Shown here piece after piece: positions 17,052 to 24,931 of a stretch of 38,551 nucleotides of DNA (the stretch's first letter is position 1; each line of letters opens with the position of its first letter). The notes below the pieces were generated by a model, which saw only the letters and a list, made by a program, of their open reading frames with translations, was not told the origin of the DNA and ran no database searches. The DNA comes from Alteromonadaceae bacterium (lineage in GTDB: Bacteria; Pseudomonadota; Gammaproteobacteria; Enterobacterales; Alteromonadaceae). The translations under genes and the position numbers were made by a program. The DNA lies in assembly GCA_015487235.1 (NCBI GenBank), contig WFQC01000183.1:1-38551 (forward strand), read 5' to 3'.

Positions 17052-17454
17052 CTCTACTTATCATTATTAAGATAACCCAATGACTCTTTGGCGTTACGCT
17101 ATAACTTTCTCATTACCTATCTTTTTAAAGAACCTGATCAAGTTAAACACGAATAGATGGAAAATTCAAAAGCTCAGCCACTGCAATAGCAACTCTAACA
17201 ACCCTATAAAATTTAGCTTTGTAAAACAAAAGTATTCAATAAGTAAGAATAAAATAACGCCTAATTAAAGGCTAATAAGAATAGTAAACATTTACAAACA
17301 AAAAAAATAGAGTTGTCAGGGTTATTACGCAAAGCAAAACAAGAGTTATTAGGGTTGCTATAAGGTAATCGATTGGGGTTATCAGAGTTATTGCGCTATT
17401 GTCATAAGGAGTTATAAGGGTTATCATTATTTTTCATATTTAAGGAGTTTTTAA
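17052..17454. other. 403-bp gap without a supported gene
   Basis: This stretch lies between the membrane protein gene and hicB. Its first part holds a 62-codon open frame (17080-17268) with no ribosome site or recognisable domain, which I do not call. The second part is a four-unit 33-bp tandem repeat, with one inverted partial copy at 17186-17205. No hicA-like frame is present. Confidence 0.7.
17309..17440 (+). repeat. 33-bp imperfect tandem repeat, four units, upstream of hicB
   Basis: Units begin at 17309, 17342, 17375 and 17408, exactly 33 bp apart. Each opens with two related 9-mers, of the form RGRGTTRTN then AGRGTTRYT. The tails diverge. An inverted relative lies at 17186-17205 and matches unit 2 (17342-17361) at 17 of 20 positions. 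The array ends just before the hicB ribosome site (AAGGAG at 17442-17447). It may be an array of operator sites. Confidence 0.75.
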
Positions 17455-17877
17455 ATGAAATACCCTATTGCTATCACGCGACTAGAAGATGACAACAGTG
17501 AAAAATTAGTACAGGCAACGGTGCCAGATTTGCCTGGGTGTCAGGAAAGTGCACAATCAATAGAAGTTGTTATGGTAAGAATTAATGAAGCAATTGCTGG
17601 GCATTTAACAATACTTGCAGAGTATGGTGAAAGTATTCCTCACCCTCAGAGTATTGATTATCATATTAACCAACAGAAAAATGACAATATTATCTGGGCT
17701 TTTGTTGATATTGATATCACCCCTTTCTTAGGAAGAAGCCATAAAATTAATGTCACTTTACCAGAACTATTGATAAAAAAAATAGATGATAAAGTAAGTA
17801 AAAACCCTAGCTATAAAACGCGCTCTGGTTTTATAGCCAAAGCTTGTATTGCGGAGCTAAATTCAGCCCAATTATGA
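17455..17877 (+). CDS. hicB: HicB-family antitoxin-like protein, without a visible HicA
   Basis: The 140-residue protein has a HicB N-terminal domain (about 1-70; QATVPDLPGCQESAQSI matches the PDLPGC signature) and a C-terminal ribbon-helix-helix DNA-binding part (about 95-135; NVTLPELLIKKIDDKV). HicB normally blocks the small mRNA-cutting toxin HicA and represses its own operon. No hicA-type frame lies within the flanking 400 bp upstream or 120 bp downstream, so this looks like an orphan, either a relic of a toxin-antitoxin pair or a stand-alone regulator. AAGGAG sits 7 bases before the ATG. The 33-bp repeats just upstream may be its binding sites. Confidence 0.88.
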   Translation: MKYPIAITRLEDDNSEKLVQATVPDLPGCQESAQSIEVVMVRINEAIAGHLTILAEYGESIPHPQSIDYHINQQKNDNIIWAFVDIDITPFLGRSHKINVTLPELLIKKIDDKVSKNPSYKTRSGFIAKACIAELNSAQL

Positions 17878-17906
17878 TATTGGAGGGGAGTTATTTAACA
17901 ACATAA

Positions 17907-17938
17907 AAAAGGTCAAGAGCTTACACAATTGACCTTTT
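17907..17938. terminator. Bidirectional terminator between hicB and copB
   Basis: AAAAGGTCAA (17907-17916) pairs perfectly with TTGACCTTTT (17929-17938) around a 12-nt loop. It lies between convergent gene ends, with a short U-run on each strand. Confidence 0.8.
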
Positions 17939-17997
17939 ACTAAAAATCGTTAACCTGTTTGATATTAAACAATAATTAAATATGTTTATTAGAATAT

Positions 17998-18834
17998 TTA
18001 AAACCAGAAACGAAGCCCTGCAACAAAATACAAGTTATCAACTTTCTCATTATTTGCTTGTATTAAGTGTTTGGTATTACCAAAAGCGGTGTTCCAAGAT
18101 ACACCAATATAAGGTGCTATTTCTCTTTTTATTTCATAACGTAATCGAAAACCTAATTGCAGATCATTAACTCCTTTCCCTACATCAAATTCAGGTACAT
18201 CATTTGCTGACACATTGATTTCAATGCGAGGTTGTAAAATGAGACGTTGTGTAAGCAGTAAATCATAAGTTGAGGTAACTCTTGCTGAAATATCTCCGTT
18301 TTCACTAATATATAGTGCTGGCTCCATTTCAAACCAATACGGCGCTAAACCCTGTAAACCAATAACGGCATGTAAACGAGAATTCGTTATATCAGTACTA
18401 TACGTATTATCATAACGCAGACCAAGTTGAACATCCCAAAACGGATCAATTGCATAACTATAAAGCGTTTGTAATTCTAAATCACCACTTCCCGAGGCGG
18501 TTTCATCTTCACCTTCAAATTTGATCCACAGTTTTTGGTAGTCTGTTCCTCGCCAGCCTTGAATGTCCCATCGCAGCAGGTTACTTGCATCGTTACCACC
18601 ATTACGGTATTCAAACTGATCGGCTATAACCTTATAAAAGCTTAGTTCATCAGTATCTTCCCAGCCAGCCATTCCTCGGTATTCGTAACCATTTGCATAA
18701 GCATTAGGATCACGAGCATCAGCAGGAGCTTCTCCACCTTGCATAGATGAACCTGATGATGTTTCTGCTGCATTCAGCGATAAAGTGAAAAGACTTACTA
18801 CTATTAAGGGTGATAGTTTTATTAAAGGTTTCAT
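17998..18834 (-). CDS. copB: Copper resistance protein B, outer membrane
   Basis: CopB/PcoB is an outer-membrane barrel that works with the multicopper oxidase CopA in periplasmic copper detoxification. The 278-residue precursor has a signal peptide (about 1-22). Strong family segments are MAGWEDTDELSFYKVIADQFE, near 55, and YEIKREIAPYIGVSW near the end; the last residue is phenylalanine, as usual for barrels. Here the Met-rich N-terminal segment seen in some CopB proteins is short (SSMQGG only). Its start overlaps the copA stop by 4 bp, so the two are translationally coupled. No copC or copD is present. Confidence 0.92.
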   Translation of the reverse strand: MKPLIKLSPLIVVSLFTLSLNAAETSSGSSMQGGEAPADARDPNAYANGYEYRGMAGWEDTDELSFYKVIADQFEYRNGGNDASNLLRWDIQGWRGTDYQKLWIKFEGEDETASGSGDLELQTLYSYAIDPFWDVQLGLRYDNTYSTDITNSRLHAVIGLQGLAPYWFEMEPALYISENGDISARVTSTYDLLLTQRLILQPRIEINVSANDVPEFDVGKGVNDLQLGFRLRYEIKREIAPYIGVSWNTAFGNTKHLIQANNEKVDNLYFVAGLRFWF

Positions 18835-20522
18835 GCGACAACGACCTCCCTAAACATGCCAGCGGCCATGTGATATAACAGATGACAATGAAATGCCCAG
18901 CGCCCTTTAGCATCAACAGTAACTAACATACTCACACTTTGTGCTGGTTGTACTGAAATAGTATGTTTTCGTACCTGAAAGCCACCTTCGGGTGATTCAA
19001 GATCTGACCACATACCGTGTAAATGCATAGGATGAGTCATAGTACTATCATTATGAAAAATGACTCTAATTCTTTCTCCTAATGGAAAATGTAACGGCTT
19101 CGCTTCATTTAATTTTAAACCATCAATTGACCAAATAAAGCGCTCCATATTTCCAGTAAGGTGCAATTCTATTTCTCGACTAGGCTCGCGATTATCTTCA
19201 GGCGAATGTACACTTTTTAAATCGGCATAAGTTAGCACTCTACGACCATTATTACGTAGCCCAGGTCCCGGATCATCTAGATTGGTGCGAGGAAAATCTA
19301 CCCGCATATCAACTCCTGGCCCATACTCAGTACTGGCATGATTAGGCTTCTTACGAGAATCCATCATTCCCATTTGCATTCCTTTACCTCCTTTCATTGC
19401 ACCCATCATATCAACAATATCTAACCTTACTGGAGGATCAAGCTCTGGCACTTCTGCTTTTACACCATAATTAGGGGCTAAAGTGCCGCTAGCATAACCA
19501 GAGCGATCCATTGATTGAGCAAAAATGGTATAGGCATTATTGTCTGGTATTTCAACAATAACATCGTAGGTTTCTCCCGGCCCTACTCTGAATTCATCTA
19601 CAGTAACAGGAATAACCGCTTGACCATCTGTTGAAATAACCGTTAATTTTAATCCCGGAATACGTACATCAAAATAACTGGCTGTTGCCGCGCAAATAAA
19701 GCGTAAGCGAACTTTTTCACCGGCTTTGGCTAAACCTGTCCAATTACTTGTTGGCGAATTACCATTCATTAAGTATGTATAAGTAGCGGCAGAAACATCG
19801 CTAAAATCAGTAGGACTCATACGGGTTTTGTTCCAAACACGTCGTTTAGCTACGGCCTCACTGATCCCTAAAATAGACACATCATCAATAAAATCACCCA
19901 ATGTTAATTGTTGATAATTGTAATAACCGCCCATTTTTTTTAGGTTCATAAAAACATCTATAGGATCTTCGTCAGTCCAATCACTTAGAATTACCGGATA
20001 ATCGCGATCTACCTTTGGCTCTAGCTCCTTATTTTTAGGTTCAATAATTAAAGCACCGTAAACACCAGTTTGCTCATGTAAGGTATGGGCATGATACCAA
20101 TAAGTACCATGTTGAACGGCTTTAAAGGTATGAACGAAAGTTTCACCTGGCGCTATCCCCGGAAAACTTATACCCGGAACACCATCCATTTCAGCATCAA
20201 GTATAATTCCGTGCCAGTGGATGGTAGTCATCTCATCAAGTTTATTTGTAACCCTGATAGTTATATCATCCCCTTCTTGAAATTTTATGATTGGCCCTGG
20301 CAATTGCCCATTAACAACCGTTGCAATACTTTCTATTCCCGTAAAATTTACAGGCTTTGGCGCTATTTCTAAATTGAATACTTTACCGCTAAGCTCTGTT
20401 TGTTCAGCCTCACTTGCATAAGATAGCCGTGTTAGAAACCCTGTTGATAATATAGCCGCACTTGCCGCCACACCTTTAACAAAACGCCGCCTTGTTATTA
20501 TTGGTTTTGTCGAATTATTCAT
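18831..20522 (-). CDS. copA: CopA-type multicopper oxidase, Tat-exported
   Basis: The 563-residue periplasmic enzyme oxidises Cu(I) to the less toxic Cu(II). It starts with a twin-arginine signal (TRRRFVKGVAAS). The copper sites are complete: HWHG near 100, YHAHT near 140, HPMHLHG near 490 and HCHLLYHMAAGM near 545. A Met-rich stretch (MMGAMKGGKGMQMGMMD, about 375-392) is typical of CopA/PcoA and binds copper. I start at the ATG at 20522 because AGGGTGA lies 6 bases upstream; the GTG at 20531 falls inside it. It is first in the copA-copB operon under a MerR-type promoter. It should not be confused with the CopA P-type ATPase. Confidence 0.95.
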   Translation of the reverse strand: MNNSTKPIITRRRFVKGVAASAAILSTGFLTRLSYASEAEQTELSGKVFNLEIAPKPVNFTGIESIATVVNGQLPGPIIKFQEGDDITIRVTNKLDEMTTIHWHGIILDAEMDGVPGISFPGIAPGETFVHTFKAVQHGTYWYHAHTLHEQTGVYGALIIEPKNKELEPKVDRDYPVILSDWTDEDPIDVFMNLKKMGGYYNYQQLTLGDFIDDVSILGISEAVAKRRVWNKTRMSPTDFSDVSAATYTYLMNGNSPTSNWTGLAKAGEKVRLRFICAATASYFDVRIPGLKLTVISTDGQAVIPVTVDEFRVGPGETYDVIVEIPDNNAYTIFAQSMDRSGYASGTLAPNYGVKAEVPELDPPVRLDIVDMMGAMKGGKGMQMGMMDSRKKPNHASTEYGPGVDMRVDFPRTNLDDPGPGLRNNGRRVLTYADLKSVHSPEDNREPSREIELHLTGNMERFIWSIDGLKLNEAKPLHFPLGERIRVIFHNDSTMTHPMHLHGMWSDLESPEGGFQVRKHTISVQPAQSVSMLVTVDAKGRWAFHCHLLYHMAAGMFREVVVA

Positions 20523-20866
20523 ATAATTCACCCTATTCTAGCCTTTATTTATTTGCTTTATCTATCATCTAATAATAGTGAATAATTACCTTTATATAGA
20601 TTATTCAATAGATTAAAACCGACTTAGATATTATCTTAACCACTACTGTTTTTTTCACTTTGAGATCCTGAAAAATCCAAACTCTAAAGTTCAGCACGGT
20701 CTAATATCTAGAAAAGATCATACTCTTGTGTTCAGGACACAAGTCAATGATGTATAATGCTTTTGTTTAGCTTTGAGTGTAGTATAGAATGATTAAATTG
20801 ATCTTAATTATAATATTATAAACTAACGCTTCTTTTAACTTTTCACACTATGTTAAGGTTTATCCT
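20523..20866. other. 344-bp divergent copA/pepE control region
   Basis: There is no supported gene here. It holds the MerR-type copA promoter (20717-20747) and two TATAAT boxes on the plus strand at 20753-20758 and 20809-20814 that could serve pepE. The copA leader would be about 190 nt long; I see no clear riboswitch or leader peptide in it. Confidence 0.6.
20717..20747 (-). promoter_or_regulatory. MerR-family-type copAB promoter, 19-bp spacer with dyad
   Basis: On the minus strand TTGACT (20742-20747) and TATGAT (20717-20722) are 19 bp apart. The spacer carries the inverted repeat CTTGTGT-N5-ACACAAG (20725-20743). A stretched 19-bp spacer holding a dyad is the mark of MerR-family promoters such as those of CueR and MerR. 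A copper sensor of CueR type is the natural candidate, but no merR-family gene is in the window. The dyad sequence itself is not the E. coli CueR site. Confidence 0.7.
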
Positions 20867-21592
20867 ATGATGATGTCTTCAAATTTACTCTTATTAAGTA
20901 GTTCTCGTGTTGGGCAAACAGACTATTTAAGCCACGCTAAAACACTTATTAAAGAACATCTAGGCGATATAAAAGAACTAGTATTTATTCCTTTTGCTGG
21001 AGTAACTATTAGTTATGATCAATATACAACGATGGTGCAAACAGCATTAGCTGATTTAGGTGTAAAAATTACAGGCATACATCAATATGATTGTCCTAAA
21101 GAAGCTATTTATAACGCGCAAGCTATTGCAGTTGGGGGTGGTAATACCTTTAATTTATTACATCAGCTATATCTGCAAGATTTAATTAAACCAATACAAG
21201 AAAAAGTTGCACAAGGAACTCCTTATATAGGTTGGAGTGCTGGTTCAAACATTGCTGGAGCAAGCATAAAAACAACAAACGATATGCCTATTGTCGAGCC
21301 GGCATCATTTAATGCCCTTGGTTTAGTCAATTTTCAGTTGAATCCTCATTATACTGATTACAACCCACCAGGGCATAATGGTGAAACGCGAGAGCAGCGT
21401 TTAGCTGAATTTATGGTACTGAACCCGACAACACCTATTGTTGCTATTGTTGAAGGTAGTGCGCTAAAACTTACTGACAATAAATTATCATTAGTCGTAA
21501 CAGAACACATAAATGATATTGGCTATATTTTCCAAGGGGGCCGTAAACAGGCAATCAATAGCCAAACCTGCCTTGCTCATCTATTCAGCTAA
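20867..21592 (+). CDS. pepE: Peptidase E (alpha-aspartyl dipeptidase)
   Basis: PepE is a cytosolic serine peptidase (family S51) that cleaves dipeptides with N-terminal aspartate. The 241-residue length is close to the E. coli enzyme. The nucleophile S124 sits in GWSAGSN, the catalytic histidine is H161 in LNPHYTDY, and VGGGNTFNLL (89-98) is the family glycine motif. AAGG lies 8 bases before the first of three possible ATGs. It stands alone, divergent from copA and followed by a strong terminator. Confidence 0.95.
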   Translation: MMMSSNLLLLSSSRVGQTDYLSHAKTLIKEHLGDIKELVFIPFAGVTISYDQYTTMVQTALADLGVKITGIHQYDCPKEAIYNAQAIAVGGGNTFNLLHQLYLQDLIKPIQEKVAQGTPYIGWSAGSNIAGASIKTTNDMPIVEPASFNALGLVNFQLNPHYTDYNPPGHNGETREQRLAEFMVLNPTTPIVAIVEGSALKLTDNKLSLVVTEHINDIGYIFQGGRKQAINSQTCLAHLFS

Positions 21593-21618
21593 GTTGTATT
21601 GTTCGTTTATTAATACGC

Positions 21619-21670
21619 CTAAATGCACTTGATTAATCATTTAAATCTAAATCAAGTGCATTTAGTTTTG
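21619..21670. terminator. Strong hairpin terminator between pepE and aer
   Basis: Arms 21619-21634 and 21650-21665 form a perfect 16-bp stem with a 15-nt loop, followed by GTTTT. It lies between convergent stop codons at 21592 and 21681 and can serve both genes. Confidence 0.85.
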
Positions 21671-21680
21671 TGAAATAGCC

Positions 21681-23252
21681 TTATTGTTTAAATTGAGAAA
21701 TAAGGCTATGTAATGAATTAACTTCATTTAATAATGTTGAGCTTAATTGCTGAGATTTATCACTTAAATTAAGCCCTGAAGTTGCAATATCTTTAATTAA
21801 AAGGGTATTTTGGTTCACTTCTTTAGTAACGTTAGACTGTGCTTTAATTGTTGTAGAAATTTTTTGATTTAGTGCTGATATTTTATCTACTTCTTCATCA
21901 ATTTGCGCTAATGTTTTTCCAGTTGAATGAGAGTAATCCGTGCAGTTTTTTGTTAATTGAATACTTTTTTGCATTTCATCAATCGCTTTATTTGACCCCT
22001 CTTTAAACTCATTAAGCATAGTATTAATTTCTTGCGTTGACTGCTGTGTTCGCAGGGCTAAAGCTCGAACTTCTTCAGCTACAACAGCAAAGCCGACACC
22101 GTGCTCTCCTGCTCTTGCGGCTTCTATTGCAGCATTTAATGCGAGCAAATTAGTTTGATCGGCAATTGAATTGATTTCTTTTAAGATGGTTTCAATAGAA
22201 GATCCTTTTTTTATAAGTTGATGAATTACCCCTTCAACACTTTCTAATTGTGTTGCTAATTGCTGTATTGACCCTACCGTTTGGTTGATAACACTCACCC
22301 CTTCTTGGCTGATCACCTTTCCTTGCTTCGACGCTGTAGCGGCTTCATTAACCGAAGAAACTAATTCATGAATTGATGAAACTATTTTATCCATCGCATG
22401 TGAAATAGTTATAATTTTATTACATTGGTCAGTTAACATTGTCGAAATATTATTATGGTGTTCTGCACTATTATTGGCGATATGATTAACATTACTCGAT
22501 AGATCTTTGACTCGACCAATAATGGCATTTTGCTCTGCTTTACGCATACTTAATGCAAGTGCGATGCTGCCAATTTTATCTGTGCTGCCAGAATAAACAT
22601 AACTCATTAACGAATTATCAAAAATTTGCTTTGATTGGCTTAATAATTGTTGATATTTTTTACGCCAAGTCGCAAATAATAGGGTCATAGTTAATACAAT
22701 AATGAAACCAAACCAAGCAAAAATACTGCTTTCGCTGCCTTGCAGTATTTGCAGCACAAAATTAACGTTTAGTAATAACATTAAAAAATAAACAATTGTG
22801 GTTACGTCAATACTTGGTAATTTTAAAAACCACGGTAGTTCATTCTTTTTTAAAGCTTGGTAGAGTTGCTCTGCTCGACTGACAACTTCTGGCTCAGCTT
22901 TAGTTCTAACCGATTGGTATTCAGTTGTTTTCCCTTGCTTATCTTTGATTGGAGTCACATAAGCATTTACCCAATAATAATCACCCCCTTTACAGTGATT
23001 TTTTACGGGTCCCATCCATGAATTGCCCTGTTGAATCGTCTCCCATAAGTTTGAAAACGCTGATTTAGGCATATCAGGATGCCTAACAATATTATGCCCA
23101 CGCGTTAACAGTTCATCTATTGAATATTCCGCTATATTGCAAAACTCTGCATTAGCGTATGTAATACGTCCTTTTAAATCAGTGGTTGAAAGTAAGAGTG
23201 ACGATGATGAAAGTTTTTTCTCTGCACCATGCTTTTTACGCTTATAAGCCAT
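21681..23252 (-). CDS. aer: Aer-type aerotaxis receptor (PAS plus chemotaxis signalling domain)
   Basis: The 523-residue protein steers swimming in response to oxygen or redox state through CheA/CheW. An N-terminal PAS domain (about 15-125) closely follows E. coli Aer: [34 protein letters not shown] and [13 protein letters not shown], the FAD-binding type. Two neighbouring hydrophobic stretches (about 150-172 and 178-195) make a membrane hairpin, as in Aer. The signalling tip is [20 protein letters not shown] and onward, the conserved chemoreceptor hairpin. No C-terminal methylation pentapeptide is seen, also as in Aer. An FNR-type and a CRP-type site lie upstream. Confidence 0.92.
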   Translation of the reverse strand: MAYKRKKHGAEKKLSSSSLLLSTTDLKGRITYANAEFCNIAEYSIDELLTRGHNIVRHPDMPKSAFSNLWETIQQGNSWMGPVKNHCKGGDYYWVNAYVTPIKDKQGKTTEYQSVRTKAEPEVVSRAEQLYQALKKNELPWFLKLPSIDVTTIVYFLMLLLNVNFVLQILQGSESSIFAWFGFIIVLTMTLLFATWRKKYQQLLSQSKQIFDNSLMSYVYSGSTDKIGSIALALSMRKAEQNAIIGRVKDLSSNVNHIANNSAEHHNNISTMLTDQCNKIITISHAMDKIVSSIHELVSSVNEAATASKQGKVISQEGVSVINQTVGSIQQLATQLESVEGVIHQLIKKGSSIETILKEINSIADQTNLLALNAAIEAARAGEHGVGFAVVAEEVRALALRTQQSTQEINTMLNEFKEGSNKAIDEMQKSIQLTKNCTDYSHSTGKTLAQIDEEVDKISALNQKISTTIKAQSNVTKEVNQNTLLIKDIATSGLNLSDKSQQLSSTLLNEVNSLHSLISQFKQ

Positions 23253-23363
23253 TGTACGATCCCTTGAGCTTGTTATTTTAATTAGTTGCTCAGCAATAGT
23301 TACTGCTTGTGCACAATAATAAGTTATACAAGTTCACTTTATCGTCTAAATAAAAAGTCAAAA

Positions 23364-23377
23364 TTGATCTAGATCAT
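23364..23377 (-). promoter_or_regulatory. FNR-type box upstream of aer
   Basis: TTGAT-CTAG-ATCAT matches the FNR consensus at 9 of 10 positions. On the minus strand a GATAAA lies about 27 bp downstream of the centre, which would place the box near -41.5 of an activator-dependent promoter. The aer start codon is 118 bp from the centre. E. coli aer is also known to be FNR-regulated. Confidence 0.65.
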
Positions 23378-23434
23378 ATTTTATTTATTTGCTAGCGCTA
23401 TATCCCGAATACTTTATTACTTTATATTTTTAGC

Positions 23435-23450
23435 TGTGATGAATGTCACA
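23435..23450 (-). promoter_or_regulatory. CRP-type box upstream of aer
   Basis: TGTGA-TGAATG-TCACA is a perfect match to the CRP consensus TGTGA-N6-TCACA. It lies 72 bp upstream of the FNR-type box and 32 bp past the bioD stop codon. It most likely acts on aer, because bioD ends here. Confidence 0.7.
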
Positions 23451-23481
23451 TAAACTATTTGCCACATTAAAAAATAAAGCG

Positions 23482-24153
23482 TTAAATTAGGTTAAGTTGC
23501 GTTTGAGTTAAACATTGTTGTGTTTTTTGGTGTTCAAGCTGCGCCAACATTGGTATAGGTAATAATTCGTTTAGTGCATGAATATTTTCAGCCACACGCA
23601 TTGTACAGCTACTTTTATCCGCAATATTTGCCACCCAAGCCAAACAAGTTACTCCATCAGTAATAATACTTTCATAAGTCAGCACTGCATGATTTAAGCA
23701 ACCCAGTTTAATATTAACCACTAAGATAACTTGCTGTTGAGTTTGTTTCACAAAGTCTGATAAAAACCGTCCTTGCCCAAGCGGTAATCGCCAGCCGCCA
23801 GCACCTTCACAAATAATATAGTCAGCATTATGCTGGCATACATTCTCATACCCTTGTGCTATTTGCTCAAGACTGATTGTTTGCTTTAAATGCTTAGCGG
23901 CAATATGTGGTGCAATAGGTAATTCATAAGCAATAGGATTAACTTCTGCAAGTGTTTGCCCGCAATTTGCCTGTTGCTGCAATAAATAAGCATCTTCATT
24001 CACTAATTGATGATTTTGCCACTGACAGCCTGCTGATACGGGCTTATATACGGCCACTTTATTTTTTTGTGCGACTAAAGATCTCACTAATAACTGTGCA
24101 AAGTAGGTTTTACCGGCATCAGTATCTGTTGCAGTAATAAATAACTTAGTCAT
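23482..24153 (-). CDS. bioD: Dethiobiotin synthetase
   Basis: BioD closes the ureido ring of dethiobiotin from DAPA, CO2 and ATP. The 223-residue protein opens with the P-loop TATDTDAGKTYFAQ (residues 7-20), where E. coli has GTDTEVGKT, and has the VYKPVSAGCQ strand and the CEGAGGWRLPL loop (about 114-124). It is last in bioBFCD and overlaps bioC by 8 bp. No terminator is evident downstream. Confidence 0.95.
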   Translation of the reverse strand: MTKLFITATDTDAGKTYFAQLLVRSLVAQKNKVAVYKPVSAGCQWQNHQLVNEDAYLLQQQANCGQTLAEVNPIAYELPIAPHIAAKHLKQTISLEQIAQGYENVCQHNADYIICEGAGGWRLPLGQGRFLSDFVKQTQQQVILVVNIKLGCLNHAVLTYESIITDGVTCLAWVANIADKSSCTMRVAENIHALNELLPIPMLAQLEHQKTQQCLTQTQLNLI

Positions 24154-24931
24154 TTAACTTCACCACAATGGCAGAATAAACATTATAAGTGGCAGGATAA
24201 ATACCACTAGGCTCTTGGAAGTCTTGATAGGCTTGCGACATTTTTTGCCACTTTTCTTTACCTGACAAGCCTTTATTTACTTTATTATTCACTTGATTTG
24301 CGCCAATACCTTTGAGTTCGCGAGCAAGATGTAAAACATTCTCATATTCTAGAACAATACTATAACTGTTATGTTCAAGCAGGCATGATTGTTTACTATC
24401 AAGCAATAAATTTAGGCTATTTTCACTTTTAAAGTTAATAACATGCTGATCATCATCGACTTGTGCCCAAGAAGACTTTAACTCATGTAATGTACCTTCA
24501 AGCAGTGTAGTAAATACGAAAATTCCACCCGGCTTTAACACCCGAAAAATCTCATCTAACGCGGGTTGTAACGGGTTACACCACTGGATCATTAAATTAC
24601 TGTAAACCAGGTCAAGGCTATTATCTGCAAAGGGTAAAAAATAGGCATCGCTTTCTAACCAAATAATCTCCTTGCTACGTTTTTTACTGGCAAACGCTAA
24701 CATATTGGCTGAAATATCTAAGCCTATAACCCGCTGATATTTACTAGCAAGTATTTCAGTAAAAAAGCCGGTTCCACAACCTAAATCTAATACTGTTAAA
24801 TCATTTCTATTGGGTAACCACGGCATTAAATGCTTACCCGTATAGCGCTGTAAACGAGCTGAAATATCATAAGACTTAGAAGCAGCACCAAAAGACTTGG
24901 CTATTTTTATTTTTGTTGGTAAATCGGCCAT
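24146..24931 (-). CDS. bioC: Malonyl-ACP O-methyltransferase
   Basis: BioC methylates malonyl-ACP so that it can enter fatty acid synthesis as a disguised pimelate precursor. The 261-residue SAM-dependent methyltransferase has motif I VLDLGCGTGFF (47-57), then GLDISANMLAFA and LVYSNLMIQWCN, which are typical of BioC. The N-terminal IAKSFGAASKSYD matches the family start. Its ATG shares one base with the bioF stop (TAATG). The esterase that ends the pathway (BioH or equivalent) is not in this window. Confidence 0.95.
   Translation of the reverse strand: MADLPTKIKIAKSFGAASKSYDISARLQRYTGKHLMPWLPNRNDLTVLDLGCGTGFFTEILASKYQRVIGLDISANMLAFASKKRSKEIIWLESDAYFLPFADNSLDLVYSNLMIQWCNPLQPALDEIFRVLKPGGIFVFTTLLEGTLHELKSSWAQVDDDQHVINFKSENSLNLLLDSKQSCLLEHNSYSIVLEYENVLHLARELKGIGANQVNNKVNKGLSGKEKWQKMSQAYQDFQEPSGIYPATYNVYSAIVVKLND

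Noticed and set aside
17080-17268. 62-codon open frame downstream of the 12-helix membrane protein gene
   Set aside because: No ribosome site, no recognisable domain, unusual composition (Asn/Lys/Ser-rich), and it runs through the inverted copy of the repeat. It is not HicA-like.
17309-17440. 33-bp periodic repeat as a possible CRISPR array
   Set aside because: The period equals the whole unit, so repeats and unique spacers of normal size do not alternate, the units are imperfect, and no cas gene is present.
20794-20814. Second FNR-like box upstream of pepE (TTGAT-CTTA-ATTAT)
   Set aside because: Only about 7-8 of 10 positions match in very AT-rich DNA, and there is no supporting spacing or gene logic.
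20867-21592. PepE as cyanophycinase, a relative in the same S51 family
   Set aside because: The length of 241 residues and the LNPHYTDY and GWSAGSN context match dipeptidase E, and no cyanophycin synthetase is nearby.
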